Shown here: piece after piece, positions 30,251 to 38,750 of the stretch
Numbering within the stretch: position 1 is the first letter of the stretch
Layout of the letters: each line of letters starts with the position of its first letter
Origin: Helicobacter mesocricetorum
Lineage (GTDB): Bacteria > Campylobacterota > Campylobacteria > Campylobacterales > Helicobacteraceae
DNA length: 64,000 nucleotides
NCBI RefSeq assembly: GCF_900198605.1
Contig: NZ_FZPJ01000016.1
Span: 1 to 64,000, forward strand
Direction: 5' to 3'
Notes under the pieces: generated by a model
The model's input: only the letters and a program-made list of their open reading frames with translations
The model's database searches: none
What the model was told of the DNA's origin: nothing
Position numbers and translations under genes: made by a program

Positions 30251-31417
30251 TTATTTGGCGATAAACAACTCTAATTTGCTAAATGAGTTTAAAAATTCCA
30301 AGATACTACCCAATCTATAAGGAATGCTTTGCTTCTCTTGTAAGGCTATTGCATAGTCTTGATAAGTTTTTAAAGTAGGAAGGCTTAAGTGCTTGTGGGC
30401 TTTTACTTTGGCTTTATATTCTCTTAAGGCTTGTTTGTGTTGTTTAATGATATTGACTACCACAAAAATAAATTTCAAATACCCTTGGAGGTTTTTAGAA
30501 CACTCTATCATCGCATAACCTAATTTATATTCTAAATGAAGCCTAATCCTCTCATAACCATAAGTTGTTTTAGTTGTAATTCCTCCTTGGTATTTACCAC
30601 CTCCATTATCTAGCCATATTCGGTAATATTCATTCCATTCTTTCCAAATCCTATTACACAGTTCATTATTCCAAAAACGATTATTTTTGCCATAAGCGTG
30701 AATCATAGAGGGATTATCATTTTTAATCCAACACACACTTCCTGTATATTTATTTTTTAAATCAAAAACTAATAACTTTTCTTTAAAACACAACAAAGAA
30801 AAAACACCTTGATCATTGATATTCAAGGGATTTTCTGTGCTAAAAGAATAAATAAAATGATAATATTTCAAAGGATTTTTCAAGGTATCATTAAAGACAA
30901 TAATAGGTGTTTGATACACGCATTCTTGTGCAAATTCTCCTTTATAAGCCTTTAAGGTATGCTTTATACTTGTTTTTCCTTTTCTAGCTGCTAGCACATA
31001 GCCTTTATTCCTTAAGTTTGCGAATTCCTCAAAAGGCTTCAAAACTAAAATATCAAAATCCAAATAAACAATGCACTCGCATTCCTCTAAATATTTAAAC
31101 GCTTCAAAACAAGCATAAGCCATATAAGTCCAACGATTCAAAAAGGAATTATTAGAGTGTAATTTTATCGGTGTTTGGCTAGAGTTCTTAAGATTATTTA
31201 TAAAATCTTCATAAGTAAATTTTAAAAAGACTACTGCACTATTCCCTGCTACTTTGCAAATACTTTGTTTGTATTCTAAAGAAAGCTCATTAGAAATCAC
31301 ATAAAACACTTCAATATAATCTTGCATTTTGTCTTTTAAATTAACAATCATTGTGCCTAAAGTAAAATGAGAATCACTCGTTGCAGCAAGCAAGATTCCA
31401 AACTTATATTTTTTCAT
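30251..31417 (-). CDS. family 8-like glycosyltransferase
   Basis: A 388-residue protein with an N-terminal nucleotide-sugar-binding fold (FGILLAATSDSHFTLGTMI), a DxD-containing motif VYLDFDILVLKPF (residues about 117-129) and INDQGVFSLLCF. IHAYGKNNRFWNN near residue 235 resembles the HxxGxxKPW element of GT8 enzymes. These enzymes add hexoses to LPS cores in this group. A helical C-terminal 100 residues may attach it to the membrane. Acceptor and donor cannot be read from sequence. Confidence 0.75.
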   Translation of the reverse strand: MKKYKFGILLAATSDSHFTLGTMIVNLKDKMQDYIEVFYVISNELSLEYKQSICKVAGNSAVVFLKFTYEDFINNLKNSSQTPIKLHSNNSFLNRWTYMAYACFEAFKYLEECECIVYLDFDILVLKPFEEFANLRNKGYVLAARKGKTSIKHTLKAYKGEFAQECVYQTPIIVFNDTLKNPLKYYHFIYSFSTENPLNINDQGVFSLLCFKEKLLVFDLKNKYTGSVCWIKNDNPSMIHAYGKNNRFWNNELCNRIWKEWNEYYRIWLDNGGGKYQGGITTKTTYGYERIRLHLEYKLGYAMIECSKNLQGYLKFIFVVVNIIKQHKQALREYKAKVKAHKHLSLPTLKTYQDYAIALQEKQSIPYRLGSILEFLNSFSKLELFIAK

Positions 31418-31512
31418 TAATAAGCCTCTTAAAATTTAAATTTATGCTTTCATAAACTAAGCCAAAAATACTTCTAAATTATAACACAACCCATTCTTCT
31501 CAATAATTTTGT

Positions 31513-31518
31513 TATAAT
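31513..31518 (+). promoter_or_regulatory. azlC operon promoter -10
   Basis: TATAAT within TTTTGTTATAATTTGC, about 35 bases before the azlC ATG. AT-rich DNA upstream and no -35 are normal for this group. Confidence 0.6.
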
Positions 31519-31552
31519 TTGCGAAACTTTAATATCTAAGAGATTGAGAAAT

Positions 31553-32233
31553 ATGTTCTTTAAAAGCTTCTTGCAAACACTACCTGTTTTAATAGCTTAT
31601 TTACCTCTTGGTATTGCCTTTGGCATTCTTTTTTCTACACTAGAAATAAAATGGTATTTTGGAATCTTAATTGCTATTTTTGTTTTTACAGGCGCAGGAC
31701 AATTTTTACTAACTTCACTCCTTTCTATTAATGCTGGATTGTTAGAGATTGGAATAGCTTCTTTTTTGTTAAATATTCGCCATATGTTTTACTCCCTTGC
31801 CATTACTCAAGAAATTAAGAATTTTGGTTTAGGTAAGTATTACATTCTCTTTGGGCTAACCGATGAGACTTTTGCTCTCTTAAAAACTCACCAACAAGAA
31901 CAAAACTTCTCCCTTAGAGAATTGCAAAAAAATTACATATATATCACTTTTTTAAACCATATTTATTGGGTTATAGGTTGTGGGTTAGGAATATTTATAG
32001 GTAAGCAATTAGAATTTACCCCAAAGGGCATAGAATTCTCTCTTACAGCACTCTTTAGCGTATTAACATTATCACTTTTACAAAATTCTCCTAACAAAAT
32101 ACCTTTCATTATTGCCTTAGTTATTGGGATAATAGGCTTATTTGTATTTCCAAGTGAGCAGTTTTTACTTTTTAGTTTGCTCTGCGGTATCTTTTGCTTA
32201 CTTTTTGGTAAAAAATGGATTGATCGTGGATAA
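31553..32233 (+). CDS. azlC: AzlC-family branched-chain amino acid exporter subunit
   Basis: A 226-residue membrane protein with about seven segments. LPVLIAYLPLGIAFG and FTGAGQFLLTSLLSINA plus LNIRHMFYSLAI are the AzlC/YgaZ signatures. With AzlD it exports branched-chain amino acids or similar compounds. I start it at the ATG at 31553 because the frame opens three codons earlier only with TTG. It begins a tightly packed + strand run extending to about 37 kb. Confidence 0.88.
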   Translation: MFFKSFLQTLPVLIAYLPLGIAFGILFSTLEIKWYFGILIAIFVFTGAGQFLLTSLLSINAGLLEIGIASFLLNIRHMFYSLAITQEIKNFGLGKYYILFGLTDETFALLKTHQQEQNFSLRELQKNYIYITFLNHIYWVIGCGLGIFIGKQLEFTPKGIEFSLTALFSVLTLSLLQNSPNKIPFIIALVIGIIGLFVFPSEQFLLFSLLCGIFCLLFGKKWIDRG

Positions 32234-32549
32234 TCAGACACTTTATATTCTTGGAGCTATCTTTTTTGCTTCTTTAGGAACAGCCATAACAAGATTTTTA
32301 CCCTTTTTTCTCTTAAAAGATAAAGTCAATAGTCCGCTTTTGAAATATTTACAAGATACTATGCCTTTATTAATTATGACACTTTTGGTCTTTTTTACCC
32401 TTAAAGATATTGCGTGGGAGCAAACTTATGGAATCTATGAAATTAGTGGAATTTTGTGCGCAATTTTTTGTTTTTTATTGTTTAAAAATTCTGTTTTGAG
32501 TATATTTTCAGGAATTATTTTTTACCTTTTGATAATAAGGATTTTCTAA
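32226..32549 (+). CDS. azlD: AzlD-family small transporter subunit
   Basis: A 107-residue hydrophobic protein with four membrane segments and GTAITRFLPFFLL, typical of AzlD/YgaH. No ATG is available at the family start. GTG at 32226 has GGA six bases ahead and overlaps azlC by 8 bases, which is the arrangement expected for this pair. TTG at 32220 is possible too. Confidence 0.82.
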   Translation: MDNQTLYILGAIFFASLGTAITRFLPFFLLKDKVNSPLLKYLQDTMPLLIMTLLVFFTLKDIAWEQTYGIYEISGILCAIFCFLLFKNSVLSIFSGIIFYLLIIRIF

Positions 32550-32890
32550 TGGTTAAAATTTATGGAATTAAAAATTGTGGCAGTGTTAAAAAAGCAATAG
32601 ATTTCTTTATTCAGCATAAAATAGATTATGAATTTATTGACTTTAAAAAGACACCACCAAACTTAAAGCAAATACGAGAATGGGCAGAAAAAAATTCCCT
32701 AGAATCACTCTTAAACAAAAGGGGAATGACTTACAAAAAATTAAAGCTAAAAGATGAAATTTTAACCCTACAATCTATTGAAAACTATCTCTTAAAAGAG
32801 CCTATGCTTATTAAAAGACCCATAGTAGAAACAAAAAATAAAATACTCATAGGTTTTGATAGCCAACAATACAAGGAGACACAATGGTAA
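32549..32890 (+). CDS. Spx/ArsC-family thioredoxin-fold protein
   Basis: A 113-residue protein with the ArsC/Spx fold: KIYGIKNCGSVKKAIDFF holds a single N-terminal active-site Cys (Cys10), and LIKRPIV near residue 91 is the conserved strand. It matches the YffB/Spx-like branch more than true arsenate reductases, and no ars genes are nearby. Its start shares one base with the azlD stop (TAATG). Confidence 0.8.
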   Translation: MVKIYGIKNCGSVKKAIDFFIQHKIDYEFIDFKKTPPNLKQIREWAEKNSLESLLNKRGMTYKKLKLKDEILTLQSIENYLLKEPMLIKRPIVETKNKILIGFDSQQYKETQW

Positions 32891-34236
32891 AAACCATACA
32901 ACTTAGCAGTTTTATTTTTCTTTTATTTATCTTGCTAGGTTGTGCGCAAATAACTCCTACTCCAGCAGAAATAGATTTATCGCTTCCTAAACAAGATTTA
33001 ACACTTTATGCAAAAGATACTCGAGTTTTTAAAGATAGCGCAAAACTTAAAAAGCATTATTTAAAAAATTTTTTCCTACCTTTTAATCAAGAGCCACAAC
33101 TCAATGTTTTAGATATACAATGGGGTTTAACAGCTGCTTATGCTAATAGGGGATTTGGCGAAAATCTCCTTCCTTATACCACGGATTTTCTTGATAATAT
33201 CAAACAAGAGATGAATCTAGAAAACTTTCCTAACGCAAAAAAACCTGCAATTATCACGCGTTCTACAAATTTAAGGGTTATCCCAACACATAAACCACGT
33301 TTTTTAGACCCCAAATTACCCGGAGAAGGATTCCCTTTTGATACTTGGCAGAATTCCTCCATTTATGCAGGAACACCTATTCTAATCACGCATTATTCAC
33401 AATCAAAAGAATGGGCTTTTGTAGAGAGCGGATTTGTGAGTGGCTGGGTGAGTATTTTGGATATTGCTTTATTAAAGCCCGACCAAATACGGCTTTTAGA
33501 AAGCACTAAAGATTTTCTTGTAACCAAAAAAGATTATGCCCCCATAAGAAGTTCTAATAATGTTTTCTTAGAATCTGCTAGAATTGGAATGCTTTTGCCC
33601 CTTATTGGAAGCACAAAAAAAACTTATGAAAGTCTCTTTTTTATCCGCACCTCCAGTGGTTACGCAAAAGCTGTTAAAACTCACCTACCTGTAAAAAATT
33701 TTACAAAATTCCCTATGCCCTTTTCTTCAGTCAATTATGCGTATCTTACACAAGATATTGTTGGTGAAAAATATGGTTGGGGAGGAATGTTTGGCAATCG
33801 GGATTGTTCGATGTTTTTGCACGATACTTTAGGAAACTTTGGCTTTTATTTATCAAGAAACTCTCAAGCACAAATTAAACAAAAAGACTTTCAAGATCGC
33901 TACTTATATGTAGATTTATCACAAAAAACACCTCAAGAGAAAGTAGATTTTTTAAAAGAGAATGGCATTCCCTTTGCGACCTTGCTTGGTATGAAAGGAC
34001 ATATTATGCTTTATCTTGGAGTTTTTAATGATGAAATTTTAGCAATTCACGATATTTGGGGATTAAGAACATTACAAAATGAGAAAGAAGGGAGAAAAAT
34101 ATTAGGAAAAATTATTATCACTCCCCTTGATATTGGTAAGGGTGTAGAAACTATTTCACAAAATTCCTTACTCATAAATCGTATCAGTGGAATGCGAAAC
34201 CTTTTTGATGAAAATGAATTAAAAAATGCAAAATAG
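32884..34236 (+). CDS. NlpC/P60 lipoprotein peptidase with SH3-like domain
   Basis: A 450-residue protein with a lipobox LLGC (Cys20), so a lipoprotein. Residues about 50-280 contain an N-terminal NlpC/P60-associated region and SH3b-like segments (EWAFVESGFVSGWVS). The catalytic C40 peptidase Cys lies in GNRDCSMFLHDTLG, and a His in MKGHIMLYLG. It is likely a cell-wall peptide hydrolase. As I recall, H. pylori HP0087 is the corresponding gene, next to mqo (HP0086); the relative order here is similar. It overlaps the previous gene by 7 bases and the next by 11. Confidence 0.82.
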   Translation: MVKTIQLSSFIFLLFILLGCAQITPTPAEIDLSLPKQDLTLYAKDTRVFKDSAKLKKHYLKNFFLPFNQEPQLNVLDIQWGLTAAYANRGFGENLLPYTTDFLDNIKQEMNLENFPNAKKPAIITRSTNLRVIPTHKPRFLDPKLPGEGFPFDTWQNSSIYAGTPILITHYSQSKEWAFVESGFVSGWVSILDIALLKPDQIRLLESTKDFLVTKKDYAPIRSSNNVFLESARIGMLLPLIGSTKKTYESLFFIRTSSGYAKAVKTHLPVKNFTKFPMPFSSVNYAYLTQDIVGEKYGWGGMFGNRDCSMFLHDTLGNFGFYLSRNSQAQIKQKDFQDRYLYVDLSQKTPQEKVDFLKENGIPFATLLGMKGHIMLYLGVFNDEILAIHDIWGLRTLQNEKEGRKILGKIIITPLDIGKGVETISQNSLLINRISGMRNLFDENELKNAK

Positions 34237-34969
34237 TAACTCCAAAAAAATAATTGAATGTAAAAATGTTAAATTTTATTTTACCAAAGAACGAATTTTG
34301 TATAATGTGGATTGGGTAATTAAAGAAGGTGATTTTTGGGCTATCATTGGACCAAATGGTGGTGGAAAAAGCACTTTAGCGCGTCTTTTGGTGGGATTAT
34401 TGAATCCAACAGAAGGTAGTATCGTTAAAGATTCTAGCTTAAAAATTGGTTATGTCCCACAAAATACTTTCTTCAATCGCCACTTTCCAATCACTGCTTT
34501 AGAGGTTGTGATGATGGGATTTTTAAAATCTAATTTTTTTGGAGGATTCTTGCCTAAAAATGCTAAAGAGACAGCCTTAAATCTTTTGGAGCAGTTTCAC
34601 TTGCAATCTTATGCTAATAAAAAAATTGGAGAACTCTCTGGTGGGCAAAGGCAACGGATTCTTATTGCAAGAGCATTATGTGGAAATCCTAATCTTTTAA
34701 TTTTAGATGAACCAACAGCAAGTATTGATCCAAAAAATCAAAAAGAGATTTATGATTTATTGCAAAAAATTAATCAAGAAAAGACTGTAATCATAATTAG
34801 TCACGATGTTTCTGTTTTGTTAGGTTATGCTAGAGAAGTTTTATATGTTAATCAAAGTATCAAATCTCACGATATTAACCATTTAAAACAAATTCATCAA
34901 AATGAACATTTTTGTGAAGTAGAAATGTTAATGGAATTACAACATTCAAAAAATTTAGGAGGTAATTAA
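34226..34969 (+). CDS. metal-type ABC transporter ATPase
   Basis: A 247-residue ATP-binding subunit with Walker A GPNGGGKST, Q-loop GYVPQN, signature LSGGQRQR, Walker B LLILDEP and switch His in SHD. The sequence resembles the ZnuC/MntB-type ATPases of zinc or manganese importers. Its membrane partner is at 36320, separated by mqo. No periplasmic binding protein lies in the cluster, so the metal remains undefined. Confidence 0.88.
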   Translation: MQNSNSKKIIECKNVKFYFTKERILYNVDWVIKEGDFWAIIGPNGGGKSTLARLLVGLLNPTEGSIVKDSSLKIGYVPQNTFFNRHFPITALEVVMMGFLKSNFFGGFLPKNAKETALNLLEQFHLQSYANKKIGELSGGQRQRILIARALCGNPNLLILDEPTASIDPKNQKEIYDLLQKINQEKTVIIISHDVSVLLGYAREVLYVNQSIKSHDINHLKQIHQNEHFCEVEMLMELQHSKNLGGN

Positions 34970-36327
34970 TGAATAATTCATATGATGTAGCAATCATAGG
35001 AGCTGGAATTTCTGGAAGTGCATTATTTTATGCTTTAACACATTACACAAATATCAAAAGAGTTATATTATTAGAAAAATATTCAGAACCTGCAACACTT
35101 AGCTCAAGCGGTAACAATAACTCCCAAACTATCCACGCAGGAGATATTGAAACAAATTATCCTTTTGAAAAGGCTAAAAAAGTAGCGCGAGATGCAGACC
35201 TTTTAGTTTCTTATGCGCTTTTTCATAATTTACAAAATAAAAGCATTTTTGAATACCAAAAAATGGCAATTGGTGTGGGAGATGAAGAGGTAGAATTTAT
35301 GAAAAAACGGCACGAAGAATTCAAAGATATTTTTCCAGATTTAGAATTTTTTACTAAAGATACCTTAAGAGAAATAGAGCCTAATGTTGTTAAAATGCTT
35401 GATGGGAGTGATAGACCCGAAGATATTGTAGGTTCTGGATCGAGAAAAGCCTTTTGCGCAATGAATTTTCACGCTGTATCAAATCATATGATAGAACAAA
35501 GCCTTTTTGGAGAACATAAATTAATTTGCAATTTTAAAGTTACAGATATTATTGAGCAAGGAGATGGGGCTTACACGCTTAAAGCCCCCGGACAATCTCC
35601 CATTACAGCGTCTTTTGTTTTAGTAAATGCAGGCGCACATTCATTATTTTTAGCCCAAAATATGGGATATGGATTAGATTTAGGTTGCTTACCCATCTCT
35701 GGTAGCTTTTATTTTATACCCGGTAACAAACTGCAAGGAAAAGTTTATACCGTTCAAAACCCTAAACTTCCTTTTGCCGCAATTCATGGAGATCCAGATA
35801 TTATTGCTACGGGTAAAACAAGATTAGGTCCTACTGCGCTTTCTTTACCTAAACTTGAACGTTTCAAAAGTGGTACTTTTTTAGAATTTCTTAAAGTATC
35901 AGGGTTTGGAGAATTCTCTACGGCAAAAATTATGTGGGATTTGTTTTCTGATAAGGAGATTAGAAATTATATTTTACGAAATTTTATTTATGAGATTCCA
36001 AGTATTGGACGAAAATATTTTTGGGAAGAAGCTAAAAAGATTATCCCCTCTATCCAACTTCACGAACTCTCTTATGCGAAGGGTTTTGGGGGTATTAGAC
36101 CTCAAGTGCTTGATAAAACACAAAAAAAGCTTATTTTTGGCGAGAAAAAAATTAAAAGCAATAAAGGCGTTACCTTTAATATGACGCCAAGTCCGGGTGC
36201 TACAAGCTGTATTAAAAATGCCCTTGTGGATATGCTAGAGATTGTAGAATATCTTAATAAAGAAATTAAAATGGATAAAATTAAAGAAGAATTAAAGGAA
36301 GAGAGTTTGGAGTGGGTGCTTGATTGA
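34969..36327 (+). CDS. mqo: malate:quinone oxidoreductase
   Basis: A 452-residue FAD-dependent membrane-associated enzyme oxidising malate to oxaloacetate and reducing quinone. The N-terminal dinucleotide-binding stretch is VAIIGAGISGSALFYAL, and NNSQTIHAGDIETNYPF plus GGIRPQVLDK and a C-terminal NMTPSPGATSC belong to the epsilonproteobacterial type of Mqo. It supports the TCA cycle together with gltA. Its ATG shares one base with the ATPase stop (TAATG), and its end overlaps the permease by 8 bases, so it is embedded in a transporter operon. Confidence 0.85.
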   Translation: MNNSYDVAIIGAGISGSALFYALTHYTNIKRVILLEKYSEPATLSSSGNNNSQTIHAGDIETNYPFEKAKKVARDADLLVSYALFHNLQNKSIFEYQKMAIGVGDEEVEFMKKRHEEFKDIFPDLEFFTKDTLREIEPNVVKMLDGSDRPEDIVGSGSRKAFCAMNFHAVSNHMIEQSLFGEHKLICNFKVTDIIEQGDGAYTLKAPGQSPITASFVLVNAGAHSLFLAQNMGYGLDLGCLPISGSFYFIPGNKLQGKVYTVQNPKLPFAAIHGDPDIIATGKTRLGPTALSLPKLERFKSGTFLEFLKVSGFGEFSTAKIMWDLFSDKEIRNYILRNFIYEIPSIGRKYFWEEAKKIIPSIQLHELSYAKGFGGIRPQVLDKTQKKLIFGEKKIKSNKGVTFNMTPSPGATSCIKNALVDMLEIVEYLNKEIKMDKIKEELKEESLEWVLD

Positions 36328-37141
36328 TATCTTGCAATATACTTTTACACAACATGCTCTTATTGGGGCATTTTGGATAAGCATTATTTGTGGCGTTATT
36401 GGGACTTTGGTGGTTACTAATCGTATGGTATTTCTTGCAGGAGGCATTGCTCATAGTCTCTATGGAGGAGTTGGAATTGCGATTTTTTTAGGGTTTCCAA
36501 TTATTATTGGGACAGCTTTTTTTAGTATTCTTTGCGCTATTTTCCTTGGAGTTATGTTACTTTATACTAAAGATAGATTTGATGCGTTAGTTGGCTCACT
36601 TTGGGCTTTTGGAATGGCAGTAGGAATTATTTTAGTCGAATCATCTCCGGGATACAATAAAGATTTTATGGGGTATCTCTTTGGGAGTATTTTAAGTATC
36701 ACAGATAATGATATTTATTCTATGATAATTTTTAGTAGTTTTTTGTTTTGTTTTGTTTTGTTAAATTATAGAATTATCCTTGGCATTTCTTATGATAGTG
36801 AATTTACCCAATTACAAGGAATCAATACAAAAATTTTTAATATCATTTTAATGATTATCATTGCTTTAGGTATTGTTATTTCTATGCGTTCTGTTGGGCT
36901 TATTCTTATTATTGCACTTTTAAGCATTCCTGCTTATTGTAGTGAAATTTTTACCAACTCTTTGGCTAAGATGATGATTGCCTCTAGCATTATTTCTTTT
37001 ATCGCAATGATTGGTGGTATCTTAATTGCCTATTTTTATGATTTTGCTGCGGGTGCTAGTATCGTTGTTATACTCTGTATTTTATCTTTTATTTTATTTT
37101 TAGGAAACTACTTATATCGCAAACGATTTTTAAAACATTAA
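36320..37141 (+). CDS. ZnuB-type ABC transporter permease
   Basis: A 273-residue permease of the ABC-3 (zinc/manganese/iron) family with about eight membrane segments. GGIAHSLYGGVGIAIFLGF and SMRSVGLILIIALLSIPAYC are characteristic. The only frame-consistent starts are TTG at 36320 (overlapping mqo) or TTG at 36332. It pairs with the ATPase at 34.2 kb. The substrate is presumably a divalent metal. Confidence 0.85.
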   Translation: MIDILQYTFTQHALIGAFWISIICGVIGTLVVTNRMVFLAGGIAHSLYGGVGIAIFLGFPIIIGTAFFSILCAIFLGVMLLYTKDRFDALVGSLWAFGMAVGIILVESSPGYNKDFMGYLFGSILSITDNDIYSMIIFSSFLFCFVLLNYRIILGISYDSEFTQLQGINTKIFNIILMIIIALGIVISMRSVGLILIIALLSIPAYCSEIFTNSLAKMMIASSIISFIAMIGGILIAYFYDFAAGASIVVILCILSFILFLGNYLYRKRFLKH

Positions 37142-37151
37142 AGGTAACACA

Positions 37152-37367
37152 ATGGATAATTTACAAAAAGAAATAAATCAATACCAAAAAACTGCCTCAA
37201 AATCTGTAAAAATTGCTCTTATATCCTGCGCTATCACCCTTATTTTTGCCTTTCTTAGCCTTTGGATTCTTCTTAATCAAATCACAGCAACTGCAAATCT
37301 CACAAAAGACATTAGAATCTTAGAGCAAAAAATACTAGAAATATCTAATAATTCCAAAATGGAATAA
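37152..37367 (+). CDS. small single-pass membrane protein
   Basis: A 71-residue protein with one membrane segment (residues about 20-43: IALISCAITLIFAFLSLWIL) between a charged N-terminus and a coiled-coil-like C-terminus. AAGGTAAC lies ahead of the ATG. It follows the permease by 10 bases. As I recall, a small hypothetical gene sits next to mqo in H. pylori too. Function unknown. The sigma-54 promoter of the next gene overlaps its last codons. Confidence 0.65.
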   Translation: MDNLQKEINQYQKTASKSVKIALISCAITLIFAFLSLWILLNQITATANLTKDIRILEQKILEISNNSKME

Positions 37368-37374
37368 AAAATGC
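37361..37374 (+). promoter_or_regulatory. sigma-54 (RpoN) promoter, -24/-12
   Basis: TGGAATAAAAAATGCTTTTA has GG at 37361-37362 and GC at 37373-37374 with exactly 10 bases between them, the RpoN spacing. It lies 33 bases ahead of the next gene's ATG, with AAGGAG in between. RpoN in this group drives middle and late flagellar genes. Confidence 0.65.
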
Positions 37375-37407
37375 TTTTATCCCTTTTAAAAATTAAAAGG
37401 AGTTTCA

Positions 37408-37986
37408 ATGTTTTCATCGGTGAATCCCTATGGATTAGGAAATATACAAACTAGACATACTGCACCTACTGCCACAAAACAAGATCAAATCACAGAAAAA
37501 CCACAATCACAAGAAAGACAAGAATTACCCGCAATCTCTAATCAAGTGCTAGAAATTCGCAAATTTAGTGATGGTATTAAAGGGGCTAATGAAATTATTG
37601 GTGCTATGCAAATTGCAGATATAACCTTAAATGCTCTAGGTTCTCAAGTAAAAACACTTGGGGAGATTGATTCTAAAAATATCAACCTCTTAGACACAAC
37701 AGCAAAAAATGCGCAGTTTAAAGGGGAAACACTTTTTGGTAAAGAGCTTACATTGAATCTTGCTGGAGAGAATGTTTCCCTTTCTCTACCTCTACCTAGT
37801 CAGTTATTGAATGAAAATTCCTCATTTATACAAGCATTATCCAATAAACACGATGAGATTTCACAAAAACTAGGACAAGTCAGTAATCTCATAGAAAAAG
37901 CAAGCTTACCCTTTAATAATAAAACAACCAAAAATTTCGATTTTGAAAATTTTGATGCTGATACCTTTAAAGGTTTATTCTCCTAA
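37408..37986 (+). CDS. probable flagellar protein, FliS-cochaperone-like (unconfirmed)
   Basis: A 192-residue soluble helical protein. Residues 55-90 (FSDGIKGANEIIGAMQIADI onward through TLNALGSQ) resemble the helical N-terminal segment of flagellins and of the FliS export co-chaperone HP1076. No signal peptide is present. The RpoN promoter places it in the flagellar regulon. The exact role is unproven; FlaG- or HP1076-like function are both possible. A hairpin (37966-37995) covers its stop codon. Confidence 0.55.
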   Translation: MFSSVNPYGLGNIQTRHTAPTATKQDQITEKPQSQERQELPAISNQVLEIRKFSDGIKGANEIIGAMQIADITLNALGSQVKTLGEIDSKNINLLDTTAKNAQFKGETLFGKELTLNLAGENVSLSLPLPSQLLNENSSFIQALSNKHDEISQKLGQVSNLIEKASLPFNNKTTKNFDFENFDADTFKGLFS

Positions 37987-37995
37987 ACCTTTAAA
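37966..37995. terminator. hairpin at convergent gene ends
   Basis: TTTAAAGGTTT, 8-base loop, AAACCTTTAAA forms a perfect 11-base stem that includes the stop codon of the upstream gene and lies between it and the convergent nitroreductase. It has no T-run on the + strand, so its termination strength is uncertain. Confidence 0.55.
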
Positions 37996-38017
37996 AGAAC
38001 TTATAAGCTTATATTCC

Positions 38018-38638
38018 TTATAAATTTTTAGAAAAATCCACAATTTCTTCTTTAGAAAAACGAATTTTTTGAGGTATTACATTGGTTGCCTTATGCCCTA
38101 TTACTAGCATAATAGAAGTTTTTTCTTTAGTAACATCAAGCTTTAAATAATTATCTAAAGCCTCATTATCAAAACCTCCGATAATGCAAGAACCAAGATT
38201 AAGTGCAGTTGCTGCATTAGCTAAATTCCCTAAGGCTAAAAAAGTCTGCTCTCTTGCATAATGAAGTTTTTGTGTAGCATTCATATTTTCGATAAAAGGT
38301 TTATAAAGATTAATACGTTTTTGTAATTCTTCTTGTGACATATTTCTTGATTGCAATTTTTTTATAAAATATTCCCCAAAATCCAATCGTGCTGTAATAA
38401 TAATGATAGCTCCACACTCTGCAACATGTCTTTGAGAATTTGCAATTTTTGCAATTTCTTTTTTATGTTTGCTATCTTCTATAACAATAAATTTCCAAGG
38501 TTCAAGCCCCAAAGAACTAGGAGGTACTCTTCCAGCCTCTAAAATATAATCTAATTCTTCTTTGCTTAAAGGTTTTTCTTGGAACTCTCTGCACGAAAAA
38601 CGTTCTTGCAATATTTTTTTAAAAATTTCTTTTTGCAT
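38018..38638 (-). CDS. NAD(P)H nitroreductase-family flavoprotein
   Basis: A 206-residue FMN-dependent nitroreductase. RFSCREFQEKPLS, RVPPSSLGLEPWKFIVI and SCIIGGFDNEALDNYL are typical of the NfsB/RdxA/FrxA group. RdxA of H. pylori is of similar length and activates metronidazole. Here the AGRVPPSSLGLEPW pattern is closer to the general NfsB-like type, so I give no symbol. It stands alone, convergent with the flagellar gene. Confidence 0.82.
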   Translation of the reverse strand: MQKEIFKKILQERFSCREFQEKPLSKEELDYILEAGRVPPSSLGLEPWKFIVIEDSKHKKEIAKIANSQRHVAECGAIIIITARLDFGEYFIKKLQSRNMSQEELQKRINLYKPFIENMNATQKLHYAREQTFLALGNLANAATALNLGSCIIGGFDNEALDNYLKLDVTKEKTSIMLVIGHKATNVIPQKIRFSKEEIVDFSKNL

Positions 38639-38750
38639 ATTTTCTCCTTAATAAATGTCCTAGTATTCTATTTGCCACTTTAAAGAAAATCTCTCTAAAA
38701 TCTCCTTTTTTAGATAAATGGTATAAATTTATTATCCCTCATTTTTTTAG

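Noticed and set aside
36720-36760. TTTTG tandem repeat (possible phase-variable tract)
   Set aside because: It is in the middle of the permease gene, only about three to four imperfect units, and encodes a normal membrane helix; repeat-number change is not suggested by the frame.
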